From: Candidatus Eiseniibacteriota bacterium | GTDB taxonomy: Bacteria > Eisenbacteria > RBG-16-71-46 | Direction of reading: 5' to 3' | NCBI GenBank assembly: GCA_016710095.1 | Contig: JADJLL010000029.1 | Span: forward strand, 1-43,784 | Length of the DNA: 43,784 nucleotides | In this document: piece after piece, positions 1-9,788 of the stretch | How positions within the stretch are numbered: position 1 is the first letter of the stretch | How the letters are laid out: each line of letters starts with the position of its first letter | Notes under the pieces: generated by a model | The model's input: only the letters and a program-made list of their open reading frames with translations | Told to the model about the DNA's origin: nothing | Databases searched by the model: none | Made by a program: the position numbers and the translations under genes

Positions 1-1279
1 GCCGCGCCGAAGGCGGAGATCAAGTCCGAGGTGAAGCCCGCGTCGTCGGCGCCGAAGTCCGAAGTGAAGCCGGCCGCCGCCGCGCCGCGCAGTGAAGTCG
101 CGCCGCCGAAGAGCGCGCCGAAGGCCGAGAAACCGGCCGCGAAGCCGGAGAAGCCCGCCGAGCGCAAGCCGGCCGCCGCGCCCGCTCCGGCGAACAAGAA
201 CATGGGGCTGCTGATCGGCATCGGCGTCGTCGTCGTGGCGTTGATCGTCACGCTCGTGCTGGTGCTCGGGAAGAAGAAGCCGGTCGAAGTCGCGACCGGC
301 GAGCCCACGCCCGTGGCAACCGCGTCGCTCGACGTTGTCCCACGGGCCCGTCGGCGCCGTCGTGACCGTCGAGGCCGGCGGTTCGTCGCAGACCAACACG
401 AGCAACACGACGTTCGACAATCTCGCCGAGGGCACCGCGCGCGTGCGCGTGGAGCTGGCGGGATTCCTCGCGCGCGAGACCACGCTCGCGGTGACCACCG
501 GTTCGGCGCAGTCGCTGCACATGGCGCTGCTGCCCGACGCGGCCGCGCAGGTGTGCTCGGTGTACGTCGCGGTGACGCCGAAGGCCGAGAAGGTGCTGAT
601 CAACGGCAAGCCCGCCTCCGGCAAGGAGACGATGTTCTGGTCCGTCGTGCCGGCCGGCAAGTACAAGGTCGAGGCGAGCGCCGCCGGATTCACGACGGCG
701 TTGGCGAAGGGCAGTGCGAAGGCCGGCGAAGTGAAGAAAGTCGCGCTGACGCTGGCGAGCGCTCCCACGGACGTCGCGACGGCGGGCGGCACGACGCCCG
801 GCGCGCCCGGCTCCGCCGGATCGGCCGTGGTGCCCGCGACCGAGGATCCCGCGGACGGCCAGCCCGTGCGCATCGAGGTGACGCCGAACGCCGACATCTT
901 CGTGAACCACGTGCTGCGCGCGAAGAGCGCGGCGTTCGTGGACGTGAAGCTCCCGGTGGGCAAGTGGGACGTGGTGTTCGAGCATCCCGACTTCCCGAAG
1001 GTGCGCAAGGAAGTGCAGGTGAAGGCCGGTAAGACCACGAAGCCGTTGCGCGTGGATCTGTCGGCGGGTGAGGGCGGCATTTCGGTTCGCGGCGGCAAGG
1101 CCGGCCTGAAGATCTACGTGGACGGACGTTCGAGCGGCATGACGACGCCCGGCGTGGTGCGTGGCCTGAAGCCCGGTCGCCACACGATCGAGCTGCGCGA
1201 GAGCAACGGCACGACCGTGGTCGCGACGCAGAGCGTGGTGATCACCGACTCGCCGCAGAACCAGCCGGTGCAGTTCTAG
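1..1279 (+). CDS. C-terminal part of a membrane-anchored kinase-type protein with PEGA-like tail (5' truncated by window, one frame break)
   Basis: The reading frame is open from the first base of the window. It begins with an Ala/Pro/Lys-rich linker, followed by one membrane segment (about bases 202-270, MGLLIGIGVVVVALIVTLVL) and a periplasmic tail of repeated PEGA-like beta modules. The tail is nearly the same as the end of the kinase at 20883-22973: both contain GEGGISVRGGKAGLKI and end in VQF. The missing N-terminus is therefore probably a Ser/Thr kinase domain, but this is inference. The frame breaks near base 335: the upstream frame runs into Arg-rich nonsense after ATASLDVV and the downstream frame resumes as SHGPVGAVVTVEAGG. 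Removing one base restores about 425 codons. The partner sensed by the tail is unknown. Confidence 0.75.
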
Positions 1280-1317
1280 CGACGGCGCGGCGCACGCGGC
1301 GTCGCGCGGCAGCGCAT

Positions 1318-1351
1318 ATCGCGGGCGTGGCCTTCGGGTCGCGCCCGCGAT
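1318..1351. terminator. Hairpin between convergent genes (possible bidirectional terminator)
   Basis: A perfect 10-bp inverted repeat, ATCGCGGGCG and CGCCCGCGAT, with a 14-base loop lies between the ends of two convergent genes. No T-run follows on either strand, although a G8 run lies just beyond it at 1357-1364. Its role as a terminator is inferred from position. Confidence 0.4.
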
Positions 1352-1370
1352 GCGTTGGGGGGGGACGCTC

Positions 1371-2411
1371 TCACGGCGCCACCTCCGCGTGCATTGCGCC
1401 GAGTACGCGTTCCGCTTCGAACTGGTTGTGGGCGCGACAAAGCACGCGCAGGTTCTCGACGCTGGTTTCGCCGCCGAGCGCGACCGGGATCACGTGATCG
1501 AGCTCGAGCCGCCATGTGGAACCGCAGCGCTTGCCGTCGGCGCCGACGAACGTGCACGCGGCGCCATCGCGCGCGAACACCTGCTGTTTGATCGCGTCGG
1601 GAATCGCGCGGGTCGGGGCGTCGGTGCGCTGCGAGCGGCACGTCACGCCCGCGGCGAACCTGCGCCTCTTCTCGTGCGCCACCGCGACCTGCAGCGCGCG
1701 CTTGAGCACGCTCGCCATGTCGCCGGTCGGCACGACGTGCGCGAGCAGCGCCTTCAGCTCTTCGAACAGCGCGTGCGTCTCGCGGTCGACGGTCGTCTGC
1801 CAGGCGATGCGGCCGGGCGAGAGCGGCAGGGTGCGTGAGCGCGGGACGATCGCGACGACCGGCTTCGTCGTCGTCGCGATCGGCGTCGGCGAAACTGGTT
1901 CCGTCGGGAGTAGCTCCATCTGCACTTTGGATGGGACTACTGGTTCCGGAACCAGTGGCTCCGTCGAATCGCTCGAGATGACGACCGTCGGCAGGTCCGG
2001 TTGCGGGCAGTGTTCCGCGACGAGCTGCTGCACTTCGAGCTTTGTGCGACCGGCGGCGCCCTCGAGCAGCGCTCGCGCGTTGCTCGGAGTCAGCACGGGC
2101 GCGAGCGTGACGAGCGCGCTCAGCGAAAGCTCGCCTCGTTCGAGCATCGGCAGCACGCGCGGCACTCGGCGCGAAGCGCGCGCGGCCTGGATGCGCTTGT
2201 ACGCGGCGTCCTCGGAAAGCCCGAGCTTCGCGATGCACCAGTCTCGCAGCGACGAGTAGCCCGCGCGCAGGTGCAGCTTGCGAGCGCCGACCTCGGCGAT
2301 ATGCGCGACGACTTCGGCGGTGCAGGAGTGTTCGCGACGGACGGCGAGCTGCGTGCTCTCGATCAACGCGGCGTCGGACAGTTGCGACAGCGTGGCGTGC
2401 GTCATTTGCAT
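1371..2411 (-). CDS. HNH endonuclease family protein
   Basis: About 346 residues. The C-terminal third has the HNH nuclease pattern: a Cys pair (ACTF...KRCGS), then LELDHVIPVALGGETSVENL and LCRAHNQ, which bind metal and cleave DNA in this family. The N-terminal half is the helical region usual in these stand-alone HNH proteins (GYSSLRDWCIAKLGLSEDAAYKRI), followed by a Pro/Thr/Val-rich linker. The frame stays open upstream to 2561, but that part is Arg-rich. I chose ATG 2411 because family homology begins just after it; ATG 2405 (MTHATLSQ) is equally possible, and neither has a strong ribosome site. No restriction partner or methylase is nearby. The substrate is unknown; many such genes are mobile or phage-derived. 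Confidence 0.8.
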   Translation of the reverse strand: MQMTHATLSQLSDAALIESTQLAVRREHSCTAEVVAHIAEVGARKLHLRAGYSSLRDWCIAKLGLSEDAAYKRIQAARASRRVPRVLPMLERGELSLSALVTLAPVLTPSNARALLEGAAGRTKLEVQQLVAEHCPQPDLPTVVISSDSTEPLVPEPVVPSKVQMELLPTEPVSPTPIATTTKPVVAIVPRSRTLPLSPGRIAWQTTVDRETHALFEELKALLAHVVPTGDMASVLKRALQVAVAHEKRRRFAAGVTCRSQRTDAPTRAIPDAIKQQVFARDGAACTFVGADGKRCGSTWRLELDHVIPVALGGETSVENLRVLCRAHNQFEAERVLGAMHAEVAP

Positions 2412-2674
2412 GTACCGCGGGGGCGCGTTCACATCACGCGGGGGCGACGCGCTCTTTGTATCACGCGCATTTTCGAACGCCGCATTCGCGCGCCCACGCC
2501 ACAACGCCGCCCGCGACAGCAAACGAGCGGTGTGAACACCACCGCCGTGCGGCACGCGCACTCTCCGAACCCGTCAAACAGTTTCTTTCGCGTCGCGCTC
2601 GCGTCGCAATCAGATCGTCAGCGAGACCACAACGGCGCGCGCGCCGCGCACCGATCGCCCGCTCCGCCCGCCCA
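2412..2674. other. Non-coding stretch upstream of the HNH gene
   Basis: I see no convincing gene here. It holds a direct repeat CGCGGGGGCG at 2416-2425 and 2437-2446, spaced exactly 21 bases (two helical turns) and lying just upstream of the HNH start. This could be an operator, but in such GC-rich DNA it may be chance. No clear -35/-10 pair could be fixed. Confidence 0.3.
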
Positions 2675-2717
2675 GAAAAAATCCGCCCGGCGGATCGTCC
2701 TCCGATCCACCGGGCGG
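2675..2717 (-). terminator. Rho-independent terminator of the OsmC gene
   Basis: Read on the minus strand, a 15-bp stem (CCGCCCGG..GGATCG with one G-U pair, loop AGGA) is followed directly by a T6 run (bases 2676-2681). It begins about 30 bases after the OsmC stop codon. This is a textbook intrinsic terminator. Confidence 0.85.
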
Positions 2718-2748
2718 TGTGCGGTGCGTACGCCGTGCAGCGACGACT

Positions 2749-3180
2749 TCAGCCGACCAGCTTCGCGTCCAGCGTGATGTTCGTGTTGAGCGCGCGCGAG
2801 ATCGGGCAGCCGGTCTTCGTGCCCTCGGCGATCTCGGCGAACTGCTCGGCGGTCAGGCCGGCGGCCTTCACCTGCACGACCAGGTGCGAGTTCGTCACGA
2901 CGGGCTTGCCGTCCACCATGTCGAGCGTGACGGTCGCGACCGCGTTGATCTCGGGAGAGGCGACGCCGGCCTTGTTCAGCCCGCCGCTCAGCGCCATCGC
3001 GTAGCAGCCCGCGTGCGCGGCCGCGATCAGCTCTTCCGGCGTCGTGCCCGGCGTGCCCGCGCCCTCGAAGCGCTTGCCGAAATCGTACGCCATGCCGTTG
3101 AACGAACCCGTGCCGGCGGTGAGGTTGCCCTTGCCATCCTTCAAGCCGCCGTTCCAGACGGCGGTCGCGGTGCTCTTCAT
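2749..3180 (-). CDS. osmC: OsmC-family peroxidase
   Basis: 143 residues, the usual length of OsmC. OsmC/Ohr proteins are cytoplasmic thiol peroxidases that reduce organic hydroperoxides and are often induced by osmotic or stationary-phase stress. Both redox cysteines are in their family contexts: C59 in AAAHAGCYAMAL and C125 in GTKTGCPISRAL. The N-terminus MKSTATAVWNGGLKDGKG matches the OsmC subgroup rather than Ohr. The start at 3180 is set by AGGAG about 10 bases upstream; an in-frame extension to 3273 is Arg/His-rich and has no ribosome site. It is a single-gene unit with its own terminator at 2675-2717. Stress induction is family knowledge, not seen here. Confidence 0.92.
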   Translation of the reverse strand: MKSTATAVWNGGLKDGKGNLTAGTGSFNGMAYDFGKRFEGAGTPGTTPEELIAAAHAGCYAMALSGGLNKAGVASPEINAVATVTLDMVDGKPVVTNSHLVVQVKAAGLTAEQFAEIAEGTKTGCPISRALNTNITLDAKLVG

Positions 3181-3276
3181 GAGTGAAAATCTCCTGTGCG
3201 TGCGGAAGTGACGCGCCGCGGTCGGCGCGGGGACGGCCATCGGATGCCGCGCGGCGCGCTGCGTTGCGAACAAAGA

Positions 3277-3312
3277 AGCGCGCGGCGCGGAGTATGCCCC
3301 GCGCCGCGCGCT
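3277..3312 (-). terminator. Terminator of the efflux operon
   Basis: A perfect 14-bp stem, AGCGCGCGGCGCGG and its complement, has an 8-base loop. On the minus strand it is followed by TTCTTTGTT. It lies 36 bases past the stop of the RND pump gene, so it most likely ends the tetR-tolC-MFP-RND transcript. It also insulates the osmC leader. Confidence 0.75.
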
Positions 3313-3348
3313 CGTGTCATGGCCGCGAACTGCCGTTGCCCCGGCGGA

Positions 3349-6300
3349 TCACTCCGCCGTCGCGCCCCGTGCCGCGGGCTCGTCCGTGCGGATGATGCCC
3401 GGCGTCTCGGCGCCGTGCGAGGGCGTCGCAGCCTTCGACCCGTGTCCCGCGCCGCCTTCCGGCTCGCCGAACCACTTCTTCGCCCACACGCTGCACCACG
3501 CGCCGAAGTCGTCGAGGTACGTGTACACGACGGGCACGACGACGAGCGTGAGCAGCGTGGACGTGATGAGTCCGCCGATCACCGCGCGGGCCATCGGCGC
3601 CCGGAACTCGGCGCCGGCGCCGAGCGCGATGGCGGTCGGCAGCATGCCGAAGATCATCGCGAGCGTGGTCATGACGATCGGGCGCAGCCGCAGCTCGCCG
3701 GCATCGACGAGCGCGGTCACGCGATCGGAACCCTTCTCGCGCGCCTGGTTGACGAAGTCCACGAGCAGGATCGCGTTCTTCGTCACGAGCCCCATGAGCA
3801 TGATGATGCCGATCATGCTCATGATGTTGAGCGAGCCGCGCGTGAGCGCGAGCGCCGCCATCACGCCGACGAGCGACAGCGGCAGCGACAGCATGATCGT
3901 GAGCGGCTTGAGGAACGAGCCGAACTGGCTCGCGAGGATCAGGTACAGCAGGATCACGGCGAGCGACAGCGACTCCATCATGTAGCCGACGGTCTCGACG
4001 AAGTCGGCCTGCTCGCCGCCGAAGTCGAAGCGGTAGCCGGGCGGCAGCTCCATCGCCTGCAGCCGCGTCTGGATCTCGCCCGTGACCGCGGTCAGCGCGC
4101 GGCCCTGGAAGTTGCCTTCGATCGTCGCCACGCGTTCGAGCTGCTGGCGGTCGATCTGCGCCGGTGCGGCGCCGCGCCGCAGCTGCGCCACCTGGCTGAG
4201 CGGCACCATGACGGGCGTGCCCGACGCGTCCACGCGTCCGGTCGCGACCGGCAGCCGCAGCAGGTCGTCCTCGCTCTCGCGGAACTCCGGCGCCATGCGC
4301 ACGCGCACGTCGTGCGACAGGCCGGTCTCGTCCTCCCAGTCGCCGGCCTTCTGTCCGGCGAGCGCGGGGCGCAGCGCGGTGCCGACGGCGCCGACCGAAA
4401 GTCCGACGTTCGCCGCGAGTTCGCGGTCCACGTCCACGATCCACTCCGGCTTGCGTCCCTCGAGCGACGACTTCAGCTCGACGAGCCCGGGCACGTCGTG
4501 GATGCGCGCGATCGCGGTGTCCGACAGCGCCTGCAGCGTGGCGAGGTCGGGACCGTTCAGGTTGATCACGATCGGCGCGGACGAGCCGCCGACCGCGCCC
4601 ATCTGCAGGATGCGCGCGCTCGAACCCGTGAACCGCGCGAGCACGGGACGGATGTCGGTCTCGAACTCCTGCTGGCTCAGCTTGCGCGCGGAGTGCGGCG
4701 TCATCTTCACGTAGATCGCGCCGCGATTGACGGAGTTGCTCTGCGCCTCGCCGCCGACGGTGAGGTACGTGTACTCGACCTCGGGACGCGACTCGAGGAA
4801 GCGCACGAGCTCGAGTCCCTTGTCGCGCGTGTACGACAGCGACGAACCGACGGGCGTCTCGTACGCGACCGACGTTTCCTCGGAGTCCGAGCGCGGCATG
4901 AACTCGCCGCCCACGAGACCCATGGCGGGCAGCGCGAACGCGATCACGAGCGACAGCGCCGCGATCACGAGCGTGATCACGCGATGGTCGAGCGCCCACA
5001 GGATGATCGCGCGGTAGCGCTTGCCCAGCCCGGTGAACGAGTCGTTGAAGCGCTTGAGCGCGCGGCCGATCGGCCCTTCGTACGAGCCGCCTTCGGCCTG
5101 CGGGTCGTACCAGCGGCTCGACAGCATCGGGTCGAGCGTGAACGACACGAACAGCGACACGAGCACGGCGAACGCGATCACGATGCCGAACTGGAAGAAG
5201 AACCGGCCCACGATGCCGCCCATGAACGCGACGGGCACGAACACGGCGACGATCGACATGGTCGTGGCGAGCACGGCGAAGCCGATCTCGGCCGTGCCGT
5301 TGCGCGCCGCGGTGTCGTGGTCCTCGCCGGCCTCCACGTGGCGCACGATGTTCTCGCGGACGACGATCGCGTCGTCGATCAGGATGCCGATCGCGAGCGA
5401 GAGCGCCATGAGCGTCATCGTGTTGAGCGTGAAGCCGAACATGTTGAACGCGAGGAACGACGCGAGCACGGACACGGGCAGCGTGAGGCCCGTGATCACG
5501 GTCGAGCGCCACGAGTTCAGGAACACGAACACGATGAGCACGGTGAGGATCGCGCCCTCGACGAGCGTCTTCTGCACGTCGTCCACCGACTCGCGGATCC
5601 AGACGGCGTTGTCCTGGATGGGCGAGAGCTTCACGCCGCCGGGCAGCGTTTCGTTGAGCTTCGCGACCGCGGCGTGCACCTGGTCCGCGATCTCGACCGT
5701 GTTGCCGCCGGAGACCTTGCGGATCTCGACGCTCACGGCGCGCTTGCCCGACACGTACGCCGCGTCGCGCTCTTCTTCCTGCGAGTCCTCGACGCGCGCG
5801 ACCTGCGACAGCCGCACGCTCGATCCGCCGCGCACGAGCACGACGATGTTTTCGAAATCCTTGGGCTGCGCGATGCGGCCCTTCACGCGCACGAGGTCTT
5901 CCGTCGCGCCGCGCTGCACGCGGCCGGCGGGCACGTCGGCGTTCTCGCGCTCGAGCGCCGCGACGACCATGTCGGGCGACACGCCGAGCGCGCGCATGCG
6001 GTCGGGCAGCAGCAGCACCTGCACTTCGCGCCGCACGCCGCCGGCCACGGTGACGCTGCCGACGCCGGGAATGCTCTGCAGGCGCCGGCTGATGTCTTCT
6101 TCCGCGAGCCGCGTGAGGCTGCGCAGCTCCCAGCCCTTGCCTTCGACGGCGAACGTCATGATGGGCTGCGACGCGGGATCGAAGCGCCCGATCACGGGCG
6201 GCTCGATGTCCTTGGGAAGGTCGCCGCGGATCGCGTCGACCTTGGCCCGAACGTCGGCCATGGCGTCGGCGGACTTCGTCTTGAGGCGGAACTCGATGAA

Positions 6301-6573
6301 GACCTGGCTGTAGCCTTCGTTCGAGTACGAGAACACCTTCTTCACGCCCTCGATCGAGTTCACTTCGCGTTCGATCTTCTTCGTGACTTCACGCTCGACG
6401 GCTTCGGGCGACGCGCCGGGATACGTCGTCGTCACCACCGCGAACGGGAAGTCCACGTCGGGGAACTGGTCCACGTTCAGGCGCCGGTAACTGAAGACGC
6501 CCAGTACGACGAGCGCCAGCACCATCATCGTGGCCAGCACCGGCCGCTTGATGGAAAGGTCGGAGAGGAACAT
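3349..6573 (-). CDS. RND-family multidrug efflux transporter (AcrB/HAE1 type)
   Basis: 1074 residues, a little longer than AcrB. This is the inner-membrane proton/drug antiporter of a tripartite pump. The N-terminus has the family signature IKRPVLATMMVLALVVLG and then DQFPDVDFP, ahead of the porter domain (PGASPEAVEREVTKKIE). The proton-relay pair D400-D401 lies in SLAIGILIDDAIVVREN, and a TM10-type lysine lies in GLVTKNAILLVDFVNQA. Repeated 12-helix architecture with two large periplasmic loops is clear. The gene starts 3 bases after the membrane-fusion gene stop, so the two are translated together. The frame is intact. The substrate cannot be read from the sequence; HAE1 pumps usually export hydrophobic or amphiphilic compounds. 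Confidence 0.93.
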   Translation of the reverse strand: MFLSDLSIKRPVLATMMVLALVVLGVFSYRRLNVDQFPDVDFPFAVVTTTYPGASPEAVEREVTKKIEREVNSIEGVKKVFSYSNEGYSQVFIEFRLKTKSADAMADVRAKVDAIRGDLPKDIEPPVIGRFDPASQPIMTFAVEGKGWELRSLTRLAEEDISRRLQSIPGVGSVTVAGGVRREVQVLLLPDRMRALGVSPDMVVAALERENADVPAGRVQRGATEDLVRVKGRIAQPKDFENIVVLVRGGSSVRLSQVARVEDSQEEERDAAYVSGKRAVSVEIRKVSGGNTVEIADQVHAAVAKLNETLPGGVKLSPIQDNAVWIRESVDDVQKTLVEGAILTVLIVFVFLNSWRSTVITGLTLPVSVLASFLAFNMFGFTLNTMTLMALSLAIGILIDDAIVVRENIVRHVEAGEDHDTAARNGTAEIGFAVLATTMSIVAVFVPVAFMGGIVGRFFFQFGIVIAFAVLVSLFVSFTLDPMLSSRWYDPQAEGGSYEGPIGRALKRFNDSFTGLGKRYRAIILWALDHRVITLVIAALSLVIAFALPAMGLVGGEFMPRSDSEETSVAYETPVGSSLSYTRDKGLELVRFLESRPEVEYTYLTVGGEAQSNSVNRGAIYVKMTPHSARKLSQQEFETDIRPVLARFTGSSARILQMGAVGGSSAPIVINLNGPDLATLQALSDTAIARIHDVPGLVELKSSLEGRKPEWIVDVDRELAANVGLSVGAVGTALRPALAGQKAGDWEDETGLSHDVRVRMAPEFRESEDDLLRLPVATGRVDASGTPVMVPLSQVAQLRRGAAPAQIDRQQLERVATIEGNFQGRALTAVTGEIQTRLQAMELPPGYRFDFGGEQADFVETVGYMMESLSLAVILLYLILASQFGSFLKPLTIMLSLPLSLVGVMAALALTRGSLNIMSMIGIIMLMGLVTKNAILLVDFVNQAREKGSDRVTALVDAGELRLRPIVMTTLAMIFGMLPTAIALGAGAEFRAPMARAVIGGLITSTLLTLVVVPVVYTYLDDFGAWCSVWAKKWFGEPEGGAGHGSKAATPSHGAETPGIIRTDEPAARGATAE

Positions 6574-6576
6574 CGG

Positions 6577-7676
6577 TCAGTTGCCCTTTCCGGTGACGCG
6601 CACGGCCTGGCCGTCGGCGAAGCCCTCGACGGGGCCCGTGACGACCGTCTCGCCCTCGGCGAGGCCGCTCAGCACCTGGATGCGGTCGTGCGCTTCGTCG
6701 ATCACGCCGAACTTCACGGCGCGCTTCGCGAGCTTGCCGTTCGCGATCACCCACACGGACGAGTCGCCGTCCTTGCGGCGCGCGGCCGCGGTCGGGATCG
6801 CGAGCACGCCGGTCGCGCGATCGGTGACGATGCTGCCCGAGGCGAACAGGTCGCCCACGAGCTTTCGCCGGGATTGGGAACGGTCACGTACACCTTCACC
6901 TGGCGCGTCGCTTCGTCGGCCGTCGCGTTCACGCGCGCGACCTTGCCGTGGATCGCTCCCGCGTCCCAGCCGGTCACGTTGAGCGACACCGCGGCGCCGG
7001 GACGCACGAGGCGCACGAACTCGCTCGGCACGGTCGCTTCGAACTCGAGCTCGCGCGTGTCCGCGATCACGAACAGCGGATCGCCGAAGCCCACGCGGTC
7101 GCCGGTCTGCACCGAGCGCACGGTGACGGTGCCCGCGAACGGCGCGCGCACGCTCGCGTCCTGGAAGCGGTGCGACGCGGCGGCGTCGGCGGCCGCGGCG
7201 GAACGGAACGCCGCCTCGGCGCTCTCGACGTCGCGCTCGCTCACCGCGCCTTCGCGCAGGAGGTTCTTCTGGCGCTCGAGATCGGCCTGCGCGCTCTTGA
7301 GCTGCGCATGCGCGCTGGCGGCCGCCGTCTGCACGGCGTCCATGCGGAAGCGCGCGAGCACCTGGCCCTTGGCCACGCGCTGGCCTTCGCGCACGACCAC
7401 GTCGTTCACGACTTCGTCGAGCGGCGAGGTGACGCGCGCGCGCGTGCCCGGCGCGAGGTTGCCCGACACGGGCACGCCCGCGGCGAGATCGGTCTTCGCC
7501 ACGACGGCGACGTCGGCGGTGGCGAGCAGGGCGGTGTCGGGCAGCGCGGCCGCGGCGGCTTCGGCATGCTGGGAAGCGGCGCCTCCGGCGCCGTGCGATT
7601 TGGCTCCGCCGCATCCGGCGAGCAACGCGCCGGCGGCGATCGTGAGGGCGAGCAGTCTGAGCGTGGTCGTATTCAT
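6577..7676 (-). CDS. RND efflux membrane-fusion (periplasmic adaptor) lipoprotein, one frame break
   Basis: About 366 residues after correction. This is the periplasmic adaptor that links the RND pump to the TolC channel. The lipoprotein signal ends ALLAGC, with C22 as lipidation site. It is followed by the lipoyl-like half (VNDVVVREGQRVAKGQVLARF), an alpha-helical hairpin (QLKSAQADLERQKNLLREG), and then barrel and membrane-proximal domains. The frame breaks near 6865: the first frame reads VTVPNPGESSW and the second resumes as KLVGDLFASGSIVTDRA. Adding one base gives a full-length adaptor. The start ATG lies one base after the tolC-like stop (TGACATG), which implies translational coupling. 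Either a sequencing indel or a recent mutation explains the break. Confidence 0.85.
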
Positions 7677-7677
7677 G

Positions 7678-9087
7678 TCAGCGGTCTCCGTCGGTCGGGA
7701 GGTTCGTCGAAAGGTCGTCGAGGTTCGTCAGCTCGAGCGCGAGCGGGTGGCCCGTGACGCGCTCCAGCCGGAGCAGCGCGAGCCGGTAGTCCTTGAACGC
7801 GGAGGCTTCGTTCACCTCGGCCGTCTGCAGCTGCAGACGCGCGTCGGACACCTCGAGCTGGGTCGAAAGTCCGTTCTGCCAGCGCACGGTCGCCAAGTGA
7901 TGCGCGCGGCGCGCGAGCGCGGCGGTGCCGCGGCGCGCGGCGAGCGTCGCCTGCGTGCGCCACACTTCCTGCTTCGCCTGCTCGACCTGCAGCGCCACGC
8001 CTTCGCGCACCTGTTCGCGCTGCGCTTCGGCGCGCCGCAGTTCGGCGGTCGCGCGCTGCACGGTGCCGAACGTGCGGAAGCCCTGGAAGAGCGGCCACTC
8101 GAGCTTCACCGAGCCGTCGATGGCGCGCGTGAACTGGCGGCGCTCCGGCCACCAGTCCTGCGGGTAGGCCTGGTGCGAGATCGTCGCGGAGGCCGACAGC
8201 TGCGGCCAGCGTCCGGCCTTCTCGGCGCGCAGCGCCTCGCGGCGCGCGCGCACCATGGCGTCGGCGCTCGCGATCGCGTCGCGGTCGAGTCCGTCGGCGG
8301 CCGGCTTCGCGAGCACGGGCACCTTGCCGTCCGGGAACGCGAGCGGCGTGACGAGCACGAGCGGCTGCGTGAGCGGCAGGTTGAGCGCGCGGCGCAGGTC
8401 GAGCAGCGCGAGCGCCGCGGCGTTGCGCGCCGCGACCACCGCCGGTTCCTGGTTGGCGGCGTCCACCTGCGCCTGCAGCAGGTCGTACTCCGAGCGCGAG
8501 CCCTGCGCGCGGAACAGCTGCACCTGCTTCAGGTGCGCGCGCGACTGCTCGAGCCCTTCCTCGGCGATGCGCCGCACCTCGGCCGCGTACGCGGCTTCGA
8601 GGTACGCGGTGCGCGCGTTCATGCGCACGTCGGCGATCGTCTCGTCGCGGTCGGCGACCGACGCGCGGCGCACGGCCTTCGCGGCCGAGAGCCCGGCGCC
8701 GACGCGGCCGCCGGACCAGAGCAGCTGCGTGGCGGTGACGTCGGCCGTCCAGCCGTGCACGGCGCCGAACGGCGTCGAGGCGAACAGGCTGCCGATGCCG
8801 GTCGTGTCGTCCGCGCCGCCGAGGTCGCGGAAGATCGAATCGAATTTGCGATTGTACGTGAGCGTCCCGCTCACTTGCGGCAGGGCGGCGGCGAACGCCT
8901 CACGCACCTGGCCTTCGGCGATGTTCACGCCGGCGCGCGCGACGCGCGCTTCGTCGCCGTACTGCACGGCGCGCGTGACGGCGTCGTCGAGCGTGAGTCG
9001 GAGAGTATCCGCGGCCGGGGCCACGGCGCCTCGCGCCGGCGTTCCGAGCGCGAGCAGCAGCAAGCATGCGAACAGTGGCGATTTCAT
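7678..9087 (-). CDS. TolC-family outer-membrane efflux channel
   Basis: 469 residues. It forms the outer-membrane exit duct of the pump. A signal peptide (MKSPLFACLLLLALGTPARG) is followed by two repeated OEP halves with long coiled-coil helices rich in Ala/Glu/Arg (ATAELRRAEAQREQVREGVA; QLQTAEVNEASAFKDYRLAL). Typical family phrases such as LTLDDAVTRAVQYG and LLQAQVDAANQEP are present. The start at 9087 is supported by AGGAGG 8 bases upstream and by an ATGA overlap with the end of the regulator gene. The frame is intact. Confidence 0.92.
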   Translation of the reverse strand: MKSPLFACLLLLALGTPARGAVAPAADTLRLTLDDAVTRAVQYGDEARVARAGVNIAEGQVREAFAAALPQVSGTLTYNRKFDSIFRDLGGADDTTGIGSLFASTPFGAVHGWTADVTATQLLWSGGRVGAGLSAAKAVRRASVADRDETIADVRMNARTAYLEAAYAAEVRRIAEEGLEQSRAHLKQVQLFRAQGSRSEYDLLQAQVDAANQEPAVVAARNAAALALLDLRRALNLPLTQPLVLVTPLAFPDGKVPVLAKPAADGLDRDAIASADAMVRARREALRAEKAGRWPQLSASATISHQAYPQDWWPERRQFTRAIDGSVKLEWPLFQGFRTFGTVQRATAELRRAEAQREQVREGVALQVEQAKQEVWRTQATLAARRGTAALARRAHHLATVRWQNGLSTQLEVSDARLQLQTAEVNEASAFKDYRLALLRLERVTGHPLALELTNLDDLSTNLPTDGDR

Positions 9088-9727
9088 TCGCGGACCTCCT
9101 TCCGGGCGGTCGCCGGCACGAGTCCATCGAGCACGATGTCGAAGCGCTGCACGAGTTCCTCGCGCAGGTTCGCGATCGGCGTCGCGCACTGGTCGTTGGC
9201 GAACAGGTACTGGAACACGGTCGAGAAGTAGACCGCCGTGAGCGTGGACTCGGCGCGCAGCGGCTCGACGTCCTCGCGGATCTCGCCCTGCGAGCGGCCC
9301 TGCTGCAAAAGGTCGAGCACGAGCTTCTGCCAGCGCTTCTCGACGTCGGCCGTCGGCTGGAACGCGCGGCGCAACCACTCGCCGAGCACGTAGCGCGCGA
9401 GCTCGGGCTCGCTGTCGTAGACGGACGCCGCGGCGACGTAGAGCTCGACGAGCTTCTCGCGCGAGTCGGGCGCGGCGACTCGAGCATCGCGGGAAGGTCC
9501 TGCTCGGCGACGAGCAGCTTTTCCTCGGACAGCCACGCGAGCACCGACTCCTTCTTCGGGAAGTAGTTGAAGAAGGTGCCGCGTCCGACGTCGGCCTTCT
9601 CGGTGATCTCGTCCACCGTCGTGGCCTCGAAGCCCTTCTCGCGGAACAGCGAGATCGCGGCTTCGAAGATCCGCCGGCGCGTGTCCACCTTCTTGCGCTC
9701 GCGGCGGGTCAGCTCGGTTGTGCTCAT
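9084..9727 (-). CDS. TetR/AcrR-family regulator of the efflux operon, one frame break
   Basis: About 214 residues after correction. The N-terminal helix-turn-helix is typical of TetR proteins: RRRIFEAAISLFREKGFEAT, then EKADVGRGTFFNYFPKKESV. The C-terminal ligand/dimer domain contains ELYVAAASVYDSEPELARYV. The frame breaks near 9478: one frame ends LPAMLESPRPTRARS and the other resumes APDSREKLVELY; one added base joins them. It is the first gene of the efflux operon and overlaps the tolC-like gene by ATGA, so it most likely represses its own operon and is relieved by a pump substrate (inference). Start ATG 9727 was chosen because the conserved region starts shortly after; ATG 9769 is an alternative. 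Confidence 0.85.
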
Positions 9728-9788
9728 GAGATGTGCTCTCGGGTTGGCGGGAAAACGTACTGCGGTCATTTCTGGCGCCAGTATGACG

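Noticed and set aside
1357..1364. G8 run as a phase-variation tract
   Set aside because: It lies between two genes, not in a coding or promoter position, so slippage there would have no obvious effect.
3196..9231. A 2011-codon open frame antisense to the efflux operon
   Set aside because: It is rich in Arg, His, Asp and Glu, has no domain, and runs opposite to four well-recognised genes. Long antisense frames are expected in DNA with this GC skew at codon position 3.
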